Assembly: GCF_031877795.1 (NCBI RefSeq)
Contig: NC_133931.1
Location: 26,410,264-26,474,263 of the forward strand
Length of the DNA stretch: 64,000 nt
Reading direction: 5' to 3'
Source: Strix aluco
Lineage: Eukaryota > Chordata > Aves > Strigiformes > Strigidae
Each line of letters starts with the position of its first letter. Position 1 is the first letter of the stretch. Made by a program: the position numbers and the translations under genes. The notes under the pieces are model-generated. The model saw only the letters and a list, made by a program, of their open reading frames with translations. It did no database searches and had not been told where the DNA came from. Shown here piece after piece: positions 49,368-64,000 of this stretch.

Positions 49368-52300
49368 CCTGGAAAATAAGAAGTCTGAAATATTAGGAGC
49401 TCCCCAGAGACACAGATGTGGGAGTCCTGGGCAACTGTGCAGCTCAAGAAACCAGCAAGGAATGAGGCAGGTCCTGAAAAAAATCTTTCTTTTTACTCAG
49501 AAGTTCATTTGAAACTGCTCTGCTGTTCAAAGCCTGCTGATTTTGATGTACTGGCATTTTCTGATGAAAACCAGCTGTTTTGATGGAAAAACTCCCACCA
49601 GCTGTAGGACTTACATTACTGCCTGGCAGAGATGCAGTGGCCAGTGTCAGCCGGGCCATCAAGCTCTGAGCCCCCACGTCTGGGGAGCGTGGCCCGGCCA
49701 GGGTCTGTGAGCTGCCTGCAAGCCAAGCCAGGACCAGAGAAGAGCCGTGTTACAAGCAGGCAAGTCCTTCCTCACAGCCAGCTGCTGGAAGAGCCTGGCC
49801 CTCCCCTTCTTTGCCTGTTGATGCAACAGGGCTACCACAGCTCATGTATCTCCAGAGCAGTTTCTACTTTGTTTATTGACAATGACAAAAGCCCACTTTT
49901 ACTTCTGTCAGCAGAGGTGATGTGACTGTAAACGAGCAGGCTGCTCTTACTCCTGCATTATCAGCAAAATTGCCAGCTAAGCACTAACTCCTGGACCCTT
50001 TTGTGGCTGATACTCAGCAATGATATATGGAGCAGAGCAGCAAAACAAGTTGCCTATTTACATTTCGCTATGCTGGGGGTGAGAAAAATGTTATTTTAAC
50101 ACTGAATTGACTGAGTACATAAACGGGAAATGTATGTGTATGCAGGTGGGTATATGGCCCCAGCATATGATTTCATAGAAGTATATTTCTGATCATAATT
50201 GATCTAAAATAACTGGGGTTTTGGTAATGTCTAGCTGTTTTGCCTCAATTCATACTTTCTGAGTGAATATAAGATGTAGATGGCAGTGATAAGAAGCTGA
50301 TGGCCCTGGAGTGGTTTGCATGTTGTTCCATATAACAATACATATAATGTATACATATAACAATATGATATAACAGCTTTAACCCAGATTATGTAGGCAT
50401 AACATTACACAACGAACATTAATTTGAGATAATTACAGGGAGATTGGGTTTATTTGATTAAGACCATACTTTCTCCATTAGAAACACCAGTTCTGCTGTT
50501 TTGTCCCTTTAACCTCCTCACTTGGCACGGAGAGCAGGGACAACACGGGGTGGAGTTACAGGCAGCACAGGAGGACGTAAGACAGACACAAGAATAAGGC
50601 ACACCAAAGACGCAGCATGGAGCAGGCTTAAGCAAATAAACATAAGAAAATTCCTGATAACAAATAAAATAGTGAATATTTAAGGTCACTTCCTGGCAAG
50701 GGGAAGTTTTATAACCTGATATTTTGCAGTGTTTAATATATATTTTAATCTACTGTTCTCTGGCCACACAGATATATATATATATTCATGTAATCTTTCA
50801 CATTTACCCCTCTCGCTCTATGAGGTCCTATTCCATGCATGTTGTTTTGAAGTTCCTTTAAGACATATTTTGTGCTTTTGTAGGACACTTAAAAACCCAA
50901 CTGGATTTAACACAGAGGTTGTCACAAGCAGAAGTGGAAGGCTCTTCCTTTGGCTTCTACCTCAAAATCACCCCCTCAGCAGTAAGCAGTGGCAGAATCT
51001 GATAGGCAGCTGATGGACAGGGCAGTTGGAGCAGGTCATGGTTTTGTTCACTTTGAAGAAGCCTCAGCACTGAAACCCAGCTGGCAGCACTGGGGTCACC
51101 TCTGGAAAGGCAGTGTTTGGGCCAGAGTCTGTCCCTGTGCAAGAGCAGGCTGTGCAGAGCAGGCTTGGAGCAGTGGAGATTTGATGGCAAAGTGCTGATA
51201 TAACAGTTTGCAAAGTATCTGGGGAGCTTGGAGCGTTTCAGCCACTGTTCTCAGTGGGCATTCCCAACTCTCTGTGCTGTGGTGGCATCATGCAAGTTTA
51301 ATTGCCACACCAATGCTTTCAGCCTTCAGCCCAGGTATGTTTAGAAAACAACAGCGTATTTCATCAAGAGGCATTTGTCCTGTGTTCACAGAGGTTTTTA
51401 CCCTCCTCCCCCCAGCCCCTCTATCCCAGGAACGAAACAAAATCCTGTATCAGTCCTGGATGCAGAATTTCCCTGGGCTAATGGTGATACTGTAGTCGCT
51501 TTCTGTTCAAGAAAAAGACTGGCTTTGTCTGACCTGACTTCTGTCAGCAGCCAAGCGTGGGAGTAACCGCACAGGATGGTGGTTGCCAGAGCTGCCTGGC
51601 AGCACCTGTTCCTGGTGGCAGCCCGGTCCCTGTGGAGAGACTGTAGGGCTGGCATCCATCCTGCTGCAGGACATGCAGGCAGGGGCACACTCAGTGTCTT
51701 GCAGTATGGTGGTAGACAGGGATGTAACATTTGGGATAGGCAGGTACATAAGGTGGGGAAATGTCCTCAGGGAGGACGGCAGAATGGACTTGTGGGCTTA
51801 GAAGGGAAAAGGGGTTTGGGGCAACAGTCAAGCAACCCCCAGCGACGTGTCCAAGAGTGGCACGACAACTGCTTCTTGTCCCTTGGGCACCAGGCTGGCA
51901 GCACAGAACCTCTCTGGCTCCTTGTCCTGCGGTGGCAAGGAGGAGTTTCCTGCTGAGGAGAGCTTGACCTGACAGGAGAGCCTGCTGCTGTGCAGTGGCC
52001 TTGATCCTAACGTGCCACCTCGATACCAAAAGGGCCATTTTGGAGGCAGGTGGGCAGCTCAGGGGTGTGGGAACACTGCCGGAGCTGCGCTGGAAACAGA
52101 GGCTGGAGAGAGAAAGGGGCGCCAGAAAACACCCTTCCTCCCTCAGCCACCACAGTTTATAGAAGTGTGTCTTTTGTCCTGCTTTTTCACACGCTCTCGA
52201 AGATACTGGCCGCAATGAAATCACCTCTGCCAGCTCTCTGCTGCCTTTTGGGAGTGCAGCCCTCTGACCCAGGAGCCCGCCCAACCCCAGCAGGGCTCCA

Positions 52301-54058
52301 GCACTTCAGACAAGTGATTCCAAAATCACTTCTCTGAAACTGTATCTCATTTAAACCTGCATGGTCAGGCATAGGCAAATGGGGAATTATCAGCTGTGTG
52401 GCTTCATGCTTTTCCAGAGCCCTCCTGTTTTGCCTACAGCAGGCCAGAGCAGCCTTCCAGCAGAATTAATGGGCACAGCTGGCTGCTTGCGGAGCAGGAG
52501 CCCAGCACAAACTCCTGCTACTGCCAGGAAAGGGCTTCACTGAGGGGCCCCCTTTTCTCTCGAGATTACAAAAGAAATTTAAACTTTTGTAACAGGTCAC
52601 TGGCAAGACAATATTCTTAAGTCGATAGAGCTCCAGGACTGAGCAAACAAGGAAGCAAGCCATGCAAGAACCTGTGCTATGAGGCAGCAAGGGGGAGCAG
52701 GCCACTGGTGGGGTTGCAGCACGTGGTTGATGGGCTTTTTTGAGAAAAGCGTTTACAGGCACCAGCGTCATGGGCCAAAGCAAACAGGGCAATTTCCCCT
52801 TTCCTTTAGCTAAAAATAATCCTTGGCAACAGGAGAGGCAGAGAGCTGCAGCATCACCAGACTTTGGACGGGGATGTGAGCTTTGGGGCAGTTTTATATT
52901 TGTTTACAGCCTTCCTTTAAACTCTTAAGCAATGCCTCAGGCCAGGAGGGTAACTGGACCCTACTTGGGCTAATGGTTACAAACAAGTGGGGGCCTGGGG
53001 AGCTAACTTTTAAGCTGCCAGCGTGGCCACCCTGCTGGGAACCATCAGGTTTGTTTGCAGAGGTGGTTCGGGGGAGGAAGGTGCACTTTGGGGATACCCA
53101 GACCCACTGTCAGGAGCTCTACAGGAAGGTGCTCTCTACTCCCCACTTTGCTGATGGTGTAGGTGCTCCCACAGAGAATTTAATTTGTGCATGCCACTGA
53201 CTCCCAGTGGCCTTACTGGTCCTGGCTGCCTCCCAGCAGGAACAGGCTGGGAAGCAGGGGAGGGGACATCTCCCGGGGACTCTCTGGGAAGGAAAATGAG
53301 ATTTTCTCTTCCAGCAGGCAGCTTGTCTGGCAGGATCAGGCTTTGTCCCTGGCCATCCCCAGGGCTTACACTTCTGGAAAAATCCCACAACAGCCATTCA
53401 TGCGGAGCAAGGACTTGACTTGGCCTGAGGCTACAAAGACACTATGGGGATTGCCTTTGGTCCCAAGGGGCAACCTGGGCTGAAGCCATAAACCTGGAGT
53501 GGAAGAGACAAGTCCTCTCAGGGATGGGTTTTGGGCTCATCAGTGACAAACCCACCCAGCAGGCTGGGCGTTGTTGTATTATTTAGATGCACATACCCTC
53601 TAATCTCTTCTGTTCTTAAATTAAAATTACATCTTCTCTCAATAAACACATGTTTCCTTAAACTCTGCTTCAGAGTGCTTGTATCTAAGGAGATTTGGCC
53701 TGTTAAGATGTCCCATGGAGAGGCGGCTGAATTTCCTTGTTTCTTAGCAGGAGCTCCAGATGGTTTTGCTGTTTATCGGGAGGGACCACAGATACACCAT
53801 CTTCCCTCAACCCAACACGCGCACACACTTTCTCTTGCTGTTTACCACATCATTGGAGGCTTTTCACTCTGTGTGTGCAATTTTTGCTGGTTTCACCCTG
53901 AGTGAAAAATTCAGCCTAAAATGCTCTTGAAGCAGATGCTCTGCCATTTAACTGGTATTCAGCAGAGAGGAGCTTGGCAGGAGCAACTTGTTTAGAAAGC
54001 ATTTTTTCTCACGCAGGAGTAAAACCAGGTGCAGAGTTACAAGTCAGAGTCAGAGTGT
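49368..54058. other. Gene-free intergenic spacer
   Basis: Moderately GC-rich DNA with many short overlapping open frames on both strands and no recognised protein, exon set or repeat family. A TA microsatellite lies at about 50,770-50,784. Confidence 0.45.
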
Positions 54059-54241
54059 GAGACACTGGCACAGGTTGCCCAGAGAAGCTGTGGCTGCCCC
54101 CTCCCTGGAAGTGTTCAAGGCCAGGTTGGACAGGGCTTTGAGCAACCTGGTCTAGTGGAAGGTGTCCCTGCCCATGGGCTGGGAGGTTGGAACTAGATGA
54201 TCTTTAAGGTCCCTTCCAACCCAAACCTATAGTTCTATGAC
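54059..54241 (+). mobile_element. CR1 LINE 3' fragment, 5'-truncated
   Basis: GGCACAGGTTGCCCAGAGAA, then GGTTGGACAGGGCTTTGAGC, then GATGATCTTTAAGGTCCC and TTCCAACCCAAACC with a TTCTATGA end: this is the standard CR1 3' region in plus orientation. Confidence 0.93.
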
Positions 54242-57200
54242 TGTTTACAAAATGGGAGGGTTGATGGTTCACCAAAGGTCTCTCTTTCACTCTGGGGGGT
54301 GACTGCAGAGAGCCCAGAGCTCCCTGGGGAAGCACATCAGGTGCCTTGACTGGGCACACACAGGTAGCCAAGCACGTGGCCACACACCCAGGAGGGAGCC
54401 CAGGGATCAAACAGGAGTATCAGTGGGTCTAATCTCGAGAAACCAGACGTGCAGGTCCCAGTCACATGTGTACCATGGGTCTCCTGAGCCTTTGTCACAC
54501 AGGGAAAAGCTTGAAGATGGCAATATCCAGGACTGTAGGGACCTTTCTCAAGAAATGCTGTATTTTCTGGGACAAGGGAATCTGTCTGGTGATTCTCAGG
54601 TAAGGTCTGAATACAAAACTGTGTGAGAAGGTGTCATCACAGGTGAGTGTCCCTGCTGCATCGGCTTTGGGTCTCTCACTTTCGTCCCAGCTCGGTGCAT
54701 GTCAGGCGGGCGGACTGCAGGCAGCCAGGGATGACGTTCACATTTACTGCATGCTTGTCTTGTGGCAAAGGGGCTGCAGAGAGGGAGCACACCAGAACGG
54801 TCTGTCTTGTACTTCCTGTGTGATGCAAAAAACCAGCCAAAAGACCTGAGCTGACGCTGTGCTTTGCTCCAGTCAGTGCCTGTGGGCCAGGCTGGGCCCC
54901 GCTGCCTGGGGCACCTCTTCCCAGACCTGGCTCTTCCACTTGTTCCTCTTCTCCCCTGGTGCCACCAGCATTGTCCTGGCCCTGCAGGGCAGCAAACCCT
55001 GCCCTGGCTCCTTGCTTACCAACAACCCTCTGAGCCGCTTGCCCATTTAGATCCATTTCAGTGAGATTGCAGTCGGTGTTAGGGGCCAGGGGCCAGCTGA
55101 TTTCTAGGGGTGATTATTACCAAGCTCATGGACCCGCAAAGCTGGCTCGCTCTCCTTGCAGACTCCTATCATACCATCCCTGAGCTGAGAGGCTGACAAG
55201 GGGTGTGAAAAGCAGCTAGGATTTTGCACTCCAGCATGTACACAGGCACAGAATGTGAAAACATCCACCTCCTCTAATTATACACTGTTGCTTCCAGAAC
55301 AGCTTTTATAACTACTGGTGACATGACAATGACTGGGGGGGGATGTTTAAGCTTCCCAAATTCTCTAACTGCTGCTTTCACCTGCTGCACCCATTTCAAG
55401 CTCTCCCCATTAAAGCAGCTGCAATCGAGCAGTGCTGGAGAGAAAGGGGAAGCTGAGAAAGCTAAAAGCCTCTGGAAACAAAGGCCATTCCGCAGAGGGT
55501 ATTAACTAATTTCTGTTCCTTCATCTAGATACATTTTAATGTGTCTGCTACTTAATTGCATCTGTAAGAGTCCCAGCCCTTCCCTGGTAATGGTTGCTGA
55601 GGCTGCAGGGTTGCCCTTGATTGGGAGGGCTGGGTCAGAGGAGCCAACAGCCATGGAGGGGGCACCACCAAGAGAGGCTCCATCGCCTCATGGTCTCTTC
55701 TGGCTTGACATCTGGTGAGTATGGGAAAATGAATATTATTATTTCCAAGAAGTGTGTCATTGAAGCATTGCTCTGCATTTATTCATACTGTCAGGAATAA
55801 GCCAGTGGAGAGCAGTGCTGGCTCTAAACAATGAAAGAGGTTGAGGAAATTGAGGTTTGCTTGCAGTATTTGGGGAGAGGAAGCAAAACTTCCCTGTGGA
55901 GAGCAGCCATCCCTCCCTTATACCAACCTGTATAACAGGGGTGTCGCAGCTGCACATCTGCAGCTGCAAACCAGACAGCATCCCTGTAGGGTCCTGTTCT
56001 TTCTGTTGACAGATGAGATAGTCCTGATCCACAGGTCTCAGATCCAGCTCTTTCCTGTCACCATGCTCACAAATCCCTGGAACCCACCACAGCATCTCCA
56101 GCCTCTGAAGGCATTCAGTATTCTGCCTTCCAAACAGTATACTGCTGGGCTCTCTGCAAATGCAAAGGCAGAATGCCACTTAAGAGAAATAACGTGCAAT
56201 AAGATCAGCGTTAGTCAGAAATAAGAGCTGTAGTTGCCTGTGCAAACCAGGCAGTCATATTCTCTTTCTTTTTTATATATATATTTTTGAGAACTGTAAT
56301 CGTGCCTACACAGAGGAATTTGTCAGGCTTCGTGGCTTTGTCTCCATCCATATGGAAAGGAATGTCTCCCTGCCTCTGTGGGTTTGGGATGCTGCAGGCA
56401 GAACCTGGAGTGTCATCGAGTTCTGCACTGAGCTTGGGTGCCCCATGACACCACCCATCTCTGCACAGCAATCTCAACAGAAAAGAGTCTGCATGTCTTA
56501 TTGTGTCTGACCATGCAGTAATATTTTCCAGTGTTTGTAGACAGAAATACTGCATACAAGGTACAGATGAGCAACTTCAGCATTTTCAACAGTGAAGCTC
56601 AGATCTTTATATCCACACACAAAAAGAAAGAAAATGTTGAAAATGGAAAATGCAGCCTTTTCCTTTCCAGCAAAAAGTGCACTCTGTCTCAAACTATGAA
56701 ACAAACAAAAACTAATATCTGACTGTACACTGTAGGAGAAATGAACAGCTGAGAGGTTCCTCTCCCGGCATCATCTCTGCTCTGACCTACCCAGATAATG
56801 TAATAAATACTGAGCTTTCAGCACAGCTGTTATTAAACATAAAGATATCAATGTAACTCCTGCATCCCCTTGCCAAGATTTCCAGGGGTTTGGCTCTCTG
56901 CAGGCCCAGGCGAACCTGGAAATGAAGAAGTGAGGGGAAGGGCCGGTGCAGGTGGGGCAGCAGCTTGGGTGTGTGCCCCAAAGCCAGTGCCTGGATCCGT
57001 CCTCTGAGACCCCACGGATGGAGGTTCTGGCCCCCATGGTACCCCAGCAGCTCCACAGCACGTGGAAAGGATTCAGGGGAAACTGCAGCACATGAAAGAG
57101 CAAAATCCATTTGTCCCAGCTCGGCTGCCCCCGACAAGGCATGGATGGAATGGGGGATCAGGCCAGGCCCTGGGAGATACCGAGCTGTTTGCTCAAGAGG

Positions 57201-60200
57201 TTGGTTGGTGCAACATTTCTTTTGCCAGGGATCAGGCAAAGCCAAAAGTAAATATCTCTGTTCAGCATTTTCAGGAAGAACTGGAGACTTATTTTTTGCA
57301 TGATTTGAAGGGGATTATTTTCCTGCAGTTGTAAACCAGGGTGAAAAGGTCATGGAGACCATGGGGTTATAGGTTGTTTTTTTCATTCCAGTTTCTTCCA
57401 TACTGCATGAGCCTTTCTGCCACCCTGACGCAGAGAGGGTGGAAATTCAATAACTGCTGTAATAGCAGCCACTTATGCAAAAAAAAAAACCCAAAGCCAA
57501 CCACAGAAAGACACCATCTAGATCTGTCTCTTAATTGCTTCATGTTTTCTAGGCATAACTGCTTTAGTGCTATGACAAGTACATTTCCTTCTCACTGCTT
57601 ACATATAGCCTTTGCCTTTGATACCGTGATCACCACAGGTTGTGAGGAGATTGTCTGGTGTGGGCTGAGCTTTCATAGATTAAGTAAAGAATGATTCTGA
57701 ACACTCAAAGGGAAATTCTCAATGTGGTGCTGCCTCCTGATCTCTGCAGAGCCACCAGGCTGCAGAGCTATTCCACAGGTGAGCTTTGAAGATTGAATAT
57801 TTCCTAATTAACCTCAAGGGCTGCCTTACCTCTCCCCAGCTGCCAGGCTTACAGCTGCTCCTGCTGTGACGGAGATCACCTGGGAAAACTAAAGGGCTGA
57901 CACGTCTTGAGTAGCACCAGTAGGTTGGTAAAGCAGTCTGGATCAGAGAGGGATACAGTTGGTCAGGGCTCTGGACCATCAAGGTTTACTGAAGCTTTAC
58001 CAGGATAAGAAGGAAACATTCATCTTAGAGAGAGGCAAATGCATCTCCCGTGGTGTTTCCCGGGGAACGTCCCTCAGGCTCTGTGATTCCCAGCCCAATC
58101 TGTGAATCCAGGTCCTCCCCATGGGCACGGGAGCGCGGAACCGCCCGCGCAGTCCTGCCCGCGGGGGCTGGCGGCAGCTCAGCCATCCTGCTGGCGGGGT
58201 GGCTGCCACAGTCCTGCTCCCTTTGGCAGCCAGCGGTGAGCCAGTGAGGACGGTGGCTTTTCCAAGCCACCTGTGGCAGGTGTCATCTGTGCTGTGGCGT
58301 GGTAAGAGCCACACAGGAAGCTGGGAGTGCTGGGGTGGAGACGGTATGTAAGGAGGCAAAGGTGGAGGAAGCCAGTGCTCAAAGAGCAGTTTGTTTAGAG
58401 GTGTCTTGGTTTCATTCCTTCTTCCTTTCAGACATAAGTGGAGGTTGGGACTTCATGCTTTTAAACTGATCTCTAATGCTATGTTTGGATTCTCATTCTT
58501 CTCACCAAAGAACCTGCGCTGCTACCCTGCGGCGCACCTTGGCACACAGTTCATTGCTACCCAGCTTGGCAGCGTTCTCCTGCAAAGGCCTCCTTCCCTC
58601 AGCTTCTGGCCTGCCAGACTGTGTGTCCCTCATTTCCCTGGGGAAGTGGGGACAGGCAGCAACTGCCCCAGCACAGAGCCCTGCTGCCAGACCCTCAGGC
58701 AGGAAGGCAGGGGCAGGATCTGGCCTCAGCTGAGGGCGGTGGGGCGGAGTGGGAGGCTGTGGCAGGCACCACCTGGAGGCACTGGCTTGAGGCACAGGGG
58801 ATTGGTGCTTTTAAATGGTGAAAAGGTACAGAAGGAAAGGGCGCGATACTGGGATCCTGGCTACAGAAAAGAGACGTAGGGGAAAGCGGGTGTTGTTGAG
58901 GGAGACTGGTTTTGGGAGGTTGATAGTTACCTCCTTCTACCATCCCAAGTTTACTCCTGATTTTCATAGGAGCATATCACAATGTCACCCTTCCCTAGTC
59001 ACCTACTGCTCATACTCTCCCTTTCAGACTGAAAACAAACAGAAAATCACATAAGCTTGGCTTGGATGGCATCAACGTGCCATCGGTGGGGTGAAATTTT
59101 GAGCATGGTGCCAGTTCCACTTCGATTTACAATTTACCTCAATCACACACCCATCCCTACCATGAAAATGAATGCTGTAGTAAAATACAAATCAATCAAG
59201 TCCTTATTAGTAAATGAAACCTGTGAATTTTAAACACATTCTTGAAATAACTGTACTTGGTCTATATATGAGTGATAATTATTTGTGGAATGAACTGTTC
59301 TGGTATCTAACCCCTAAGACACTCAGCAAAAAGCAGCCTGCTCATTCCATTAGTTGTGGCTGTCCAAAACCACACCCTCCATTGCTGCACTGACTGCAAA
59401 ATCCCTTTCTTATGCCTGTCCTGACAGAGCTGCTCTGGACTGCAGAGCCAGTAGCAGCCTCCTGCCCTACTCTGAAACCTCTCATGTTCATGGAAGGAAA
59501 AGTGTGTTGTAAGCTGGGGACAACTGATTTAACAAGTGCAAAAAAACTTCTCCAATCCTTGAAAAAATTTTTTATTGCTCAAAGGGACAGATACGAGAGT
59601 TTGAAATGCCATGTGATTAAATAAACATTTAAGAAACTTGAAAGACACTCATCACATGAACAACACATTGTAGCTGCATATTAATTTTAAAAAAGGAAAA
59701 ACATTAAGTTGGAAATACAATCACAAGAGCTATTTCTTGAACAAATATCAAGCAATGGGAGAAAAAGCGCAGTCAACCTGTTTCAAGTGTTGGACAGCAA
59801 GAATGAAGAAAAGCTTCTGTGAATTCCAGGCGCTTTTGACTCCTATAATTATTTCCTAAATCATGGAGAGTGCCTATGTTAGCTATATTAACATTTTAGA
59901 TAAATGACCCGGAAAAATAAAACACAACAGAGTAGTGTGTGCACTGAAGAGAAAGAGGGGGATAAGCGACTGAACAGTTTTGACAGGACATTTTTAGATT
60001 AATTCAACATTTATCTGTAACAGGAGTTGCCTTTAGTGGTAGTTTTTGCAAGGTCATTAAAGCTTTCACATGCCCTTCTGAGCAGCAGATAATTAAAGGC
60101 ATATCTAAAGCAAACTCAAAGCACAATTTTTGCATGCAAAGGTGCACCTGGTTAGCAAAAGCATCGAGAACAGGGTACAGAGTGAGAGCCCACATGCTGA

Positions 60201-62694
60201 AACGTCTCCATTTCTACTGATACTGGACAAACTAAAAACTAAACGTCCATGTCTACAGATGGCACAACCACATCTTCATTTTGCATTCCCCGTTTACCCA
60301 GGTCTGGTTACTACACTTTAGTTATTCTGACTGAAGTTGGTCATAAATCAGACCATCCTGGAGGAGGTATGTTTGTAGTGTGGTTCTTTTCCCTAGAATA
60401 ACTTCATGACTATAACACATGAGAATTCACACCGAGAAAAAGCTTGTGCCTGTTAGCATTGACAGGGACGCACAGTACTATTGCTGGAAAGTGACAGTAA
60501 TAAAAGATCTGTATTAGGGTAATTCATTAGGGTCAATTTATTCACTTATGGACCACAGCAACTCTCTACACTCCTTCAGTCACATCGGTCATTTTCAGTA
60601 AATATGGTCACATGAAAGAGATTGTATCTCCTCTTGTACACTGACATTTCAGTAGGGCTTGTAAGATCTGGAAAGTTTAGTTAAGTTTAGTTAAGCTATG
60701 CAAAGATATCAAGCAAAGAAATACACAGATGTCATGTGAGCCTAACTTTGCCTTGCAAATGTCCTGCTGCAGACCATTTCTCAGATGGCTCCTTAGCTTA
60801 GTTTACAGTTTTGGCACTCAGTAGATCACTGACAAGAAATATGACAGGAACCTCACAACTAATGAAGTCATATATTCATGGTACTCAGTGGAAATACAAT
60901 TTTTGGCTGTTTTAACAGATTCAGAACCTAATGGACACCTTAATAACTACACTCACTATAAAGCCAACAGCCTTAATTTTATTTACACTGGACATTTCAC
61001 TCTCTTGGAAGTTTTGTATTCACACCTTTTTTGAGGCAAAGTGTGCACCAACAAACTAAGAATTGTGCACATAAGCAGACAAAAGTAAGGAAAGCATGAC
61101 ACGCTAAACTGCATATTAATAAATGGACATCCTGCTAAAAATCAACTCTACAGTTATCTACCCTGTTATAGCCTTACTGGCAGACACATTCTACCAGTTA
61201 ATAGCAACTATATTGGCCTAGCAAGCTACACAGGTTTTGCAACACCAAAAGCAAATGCATTAGAGCAATAGTGACCCTGAGATTTATGTCCATGCTACTG
61301 TAAGTTTAATATCATGATATGATATGGTATCAACATGAGAACATGTTCCTCTTTATGAAGCCAAGAAACACCTGAAATACAAAGCTGCTTCAACTCAGAT
61401 AAGCATGTCTGCACTGGAAATCTGTGAGGTCCAACAAACCACGTCCTCAGCCTCTGTTTTGGAATAAACATGCTAACCTCGACTTACGTTTTTATGGTGG
61501 TTTTGCTGGTGAAAGTCCCTTGTTGAGTAATCTAAAGACAAGTAACAGCTATAAAAACAGCAAACACTATTCATATTTAACCATTTACTGAAAAACATAA
61601 TTCTAAAAAAGAGACTTTTCAGAGATACAAATGGGAGGTAGACACCTCACCTTAAGGTGTTTTGAAGGCCATTCATAATCTCCCTTAACACTTAATAAGT
61701 GGCACTTGAATAATTATTAACTTGCTTAAATTCCAAAAATATGCTGACAGTAAAATGATTATGGTCTCTGTGCTATATCTAAAGATAATAAAGCCAGAAA
61801 ATTAAGAGAGACAGAGGTACATGAGCATATAGAGGCACCTGTGAGAACACTTCCGAAAAGATAAGAACAATTGCTTCTACTTCACTTGTGTGGAAACAGC
61901 ACAGAAGAATTACTGTATTTTCTTGGTCATCTCGCATCAGATGACAGAAGATCAGGAACAAACCCCAAACACCTATAACCATCTCCTCTGCACTATTGTA
62001 ACTAGCCTGTTCTTCTGCATCGCTGTAACACTACTGTATCTCAAACACAAGGAAACTTTGTCATGTGTAGTCCACACCCAAGAAAAACAATTACAAACTC
62101 CAAGAGAAGAGACAAAAGCATACAATACTATGACACAATAAAGAAAAGTTAAAATTTCAAGTTGGAGTTACTGTAAATAAGTGATCTGTAAAAAGTCCTC
62201 TTGAAATATTAACTTAATTCAGAACAAATCCTGTGCTGTGTAAAACTGGAAATATGTCTGCTAAACATTATACCTCAAAATAAATTTTTGTTAAAAAATA
62301 AAAAAAATTAAGGGATTTTCAGAAAACTTATGAGTTGACAACCTCTCTTGCCAACCAGAATGCTCAAATTATTGCCTCAAAGTGAGCGGTCCATATCTCA
62401 CCAAAAGCCATTAAATAGTTTTTATCTTATTCTAACAACAGTAAGCTTACTGTCTTATTTTCACGTACCTTTCCTTTTAAAGGCCTATGGCTTAGTGTTC
62501 ACATATTTGAAAAATATTTGTAAATGAACAAAAATAAAGCTTAATAGCACACAGTATAAAAAATGATACATTTAAAAACCATTACATTATTATTACTGAA
62601 AAGTGCACTACAATTAATCTGCAGGTCAGAGATGCTTTGATCTTGGACATCATTTCCATAATTAACTCCTTAATAAAGTTTTTCATCTTCTTAA
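54242..62694. other. Spacer, with the TMEM67 3'UTR at its right end
   Basis: No exon or repeat family was recognised in 54.2-60 kb. Base composition becomes clearly AT-rich to the right of about 59 kb. The TMEM67 3'UTR must occupy the right end, reading leftward from 62,694. Candidate minus-strand poly(A) signals are an ATTAAA near 61,310 and an AATAAA near 60,978, and I cannot choose between them. Confidence 0.45.
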
Positions 62695-62775
62695 TTAAAT
62701 GAGAAATCTTTCATCCACCAAGGTTTTGGATGCCAAATTCTTCTGCCCAAGTGTATTACGAATAAACCTAAATAT
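62695..62775 (-). CDS. TMEM67: TMEM67 (meckelin) last coding exon
   Basis: After an acceptor (GTTCTTAG ending at 62776) the exon encodes IFRFIRNTLGQKNLASKTLV and then DERFLI before TAA (62697-62695). This is the conserved cytoplasmic C terminus of meckelin, which differs from the human protein at only a few positions. Meckelin is a multi-pass membrane protein of the ciliary transition zone, mutated in Meckel and Joubert syndromes. The exon starts in phase 0, which matches the end of the preceding exon at 63235. Confidence 0.97.
   Translation of the reverse strand: MFRFIRNTLGQKNLASKTLVDERFLI

Positions 62776-64000
<1,225 letters not shown>

Overview
The window reads as nuclear DNA of a bird. 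The evidence is a PDP1 gene and the 3' end of TMEM67 on the same strand, several truncated CR1 LINEs with the usual bird 3' ends, a compact intron structure and one GC-rich CpG island in otherwise AT-rich DNA. No bacterial-type operons, rRNA, tRNA genes or CRISPR arrays were seen. The species cannot be fixed from this window.

Layout. 1-21,700 is mostly gene-free DNA with three CR1 remnants and one diverged direct-repeat pair. 21,700-30,100 (minus strand) is PDP1, the mitochondrial pyruvate dehydrogenase phosphatase catalytic subunit: a probable 3'UTR, one large coding exon, a 3.2 kb intron, a tiny alternative coding first exon and a CpG-island promoter with CCAAT and TATA motifs. 30,100-62,700 is a roughly 33 kb spacer without a recognisable host gene. 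It holds CR1 fragments and a 4.0 kb endogenous retrovirus (45,340-49,362) with two LTRs, a 5-bp target duplication, a tRNA-Ser primer-binding site and broken gag- and integrase-like remains. 62,695-64,000 (minus strand) carries the last two coding exons of TMEM67 (meckelin), with the rest of the gene beyond the right edge.

TMEM67 and PDP1 are transcribed in the same direction, TMEM67 upstream, which matches the gene order known in other amniotes. Their jobs are unrelated (ciliary transition zone; control of the pyruvate dehydrogenase complex). I found no new cellular system here. The most unusual signal is the retrovirus. Its probable gag ATG overlaps the primer-binding site. Its 5' LTR carries a perfect-consensus splice donor that the 3' LTR lacks. 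It also holds two integrase-like motifs with identical peptides but seven synonymous differences, which suggests a mosaic origin.
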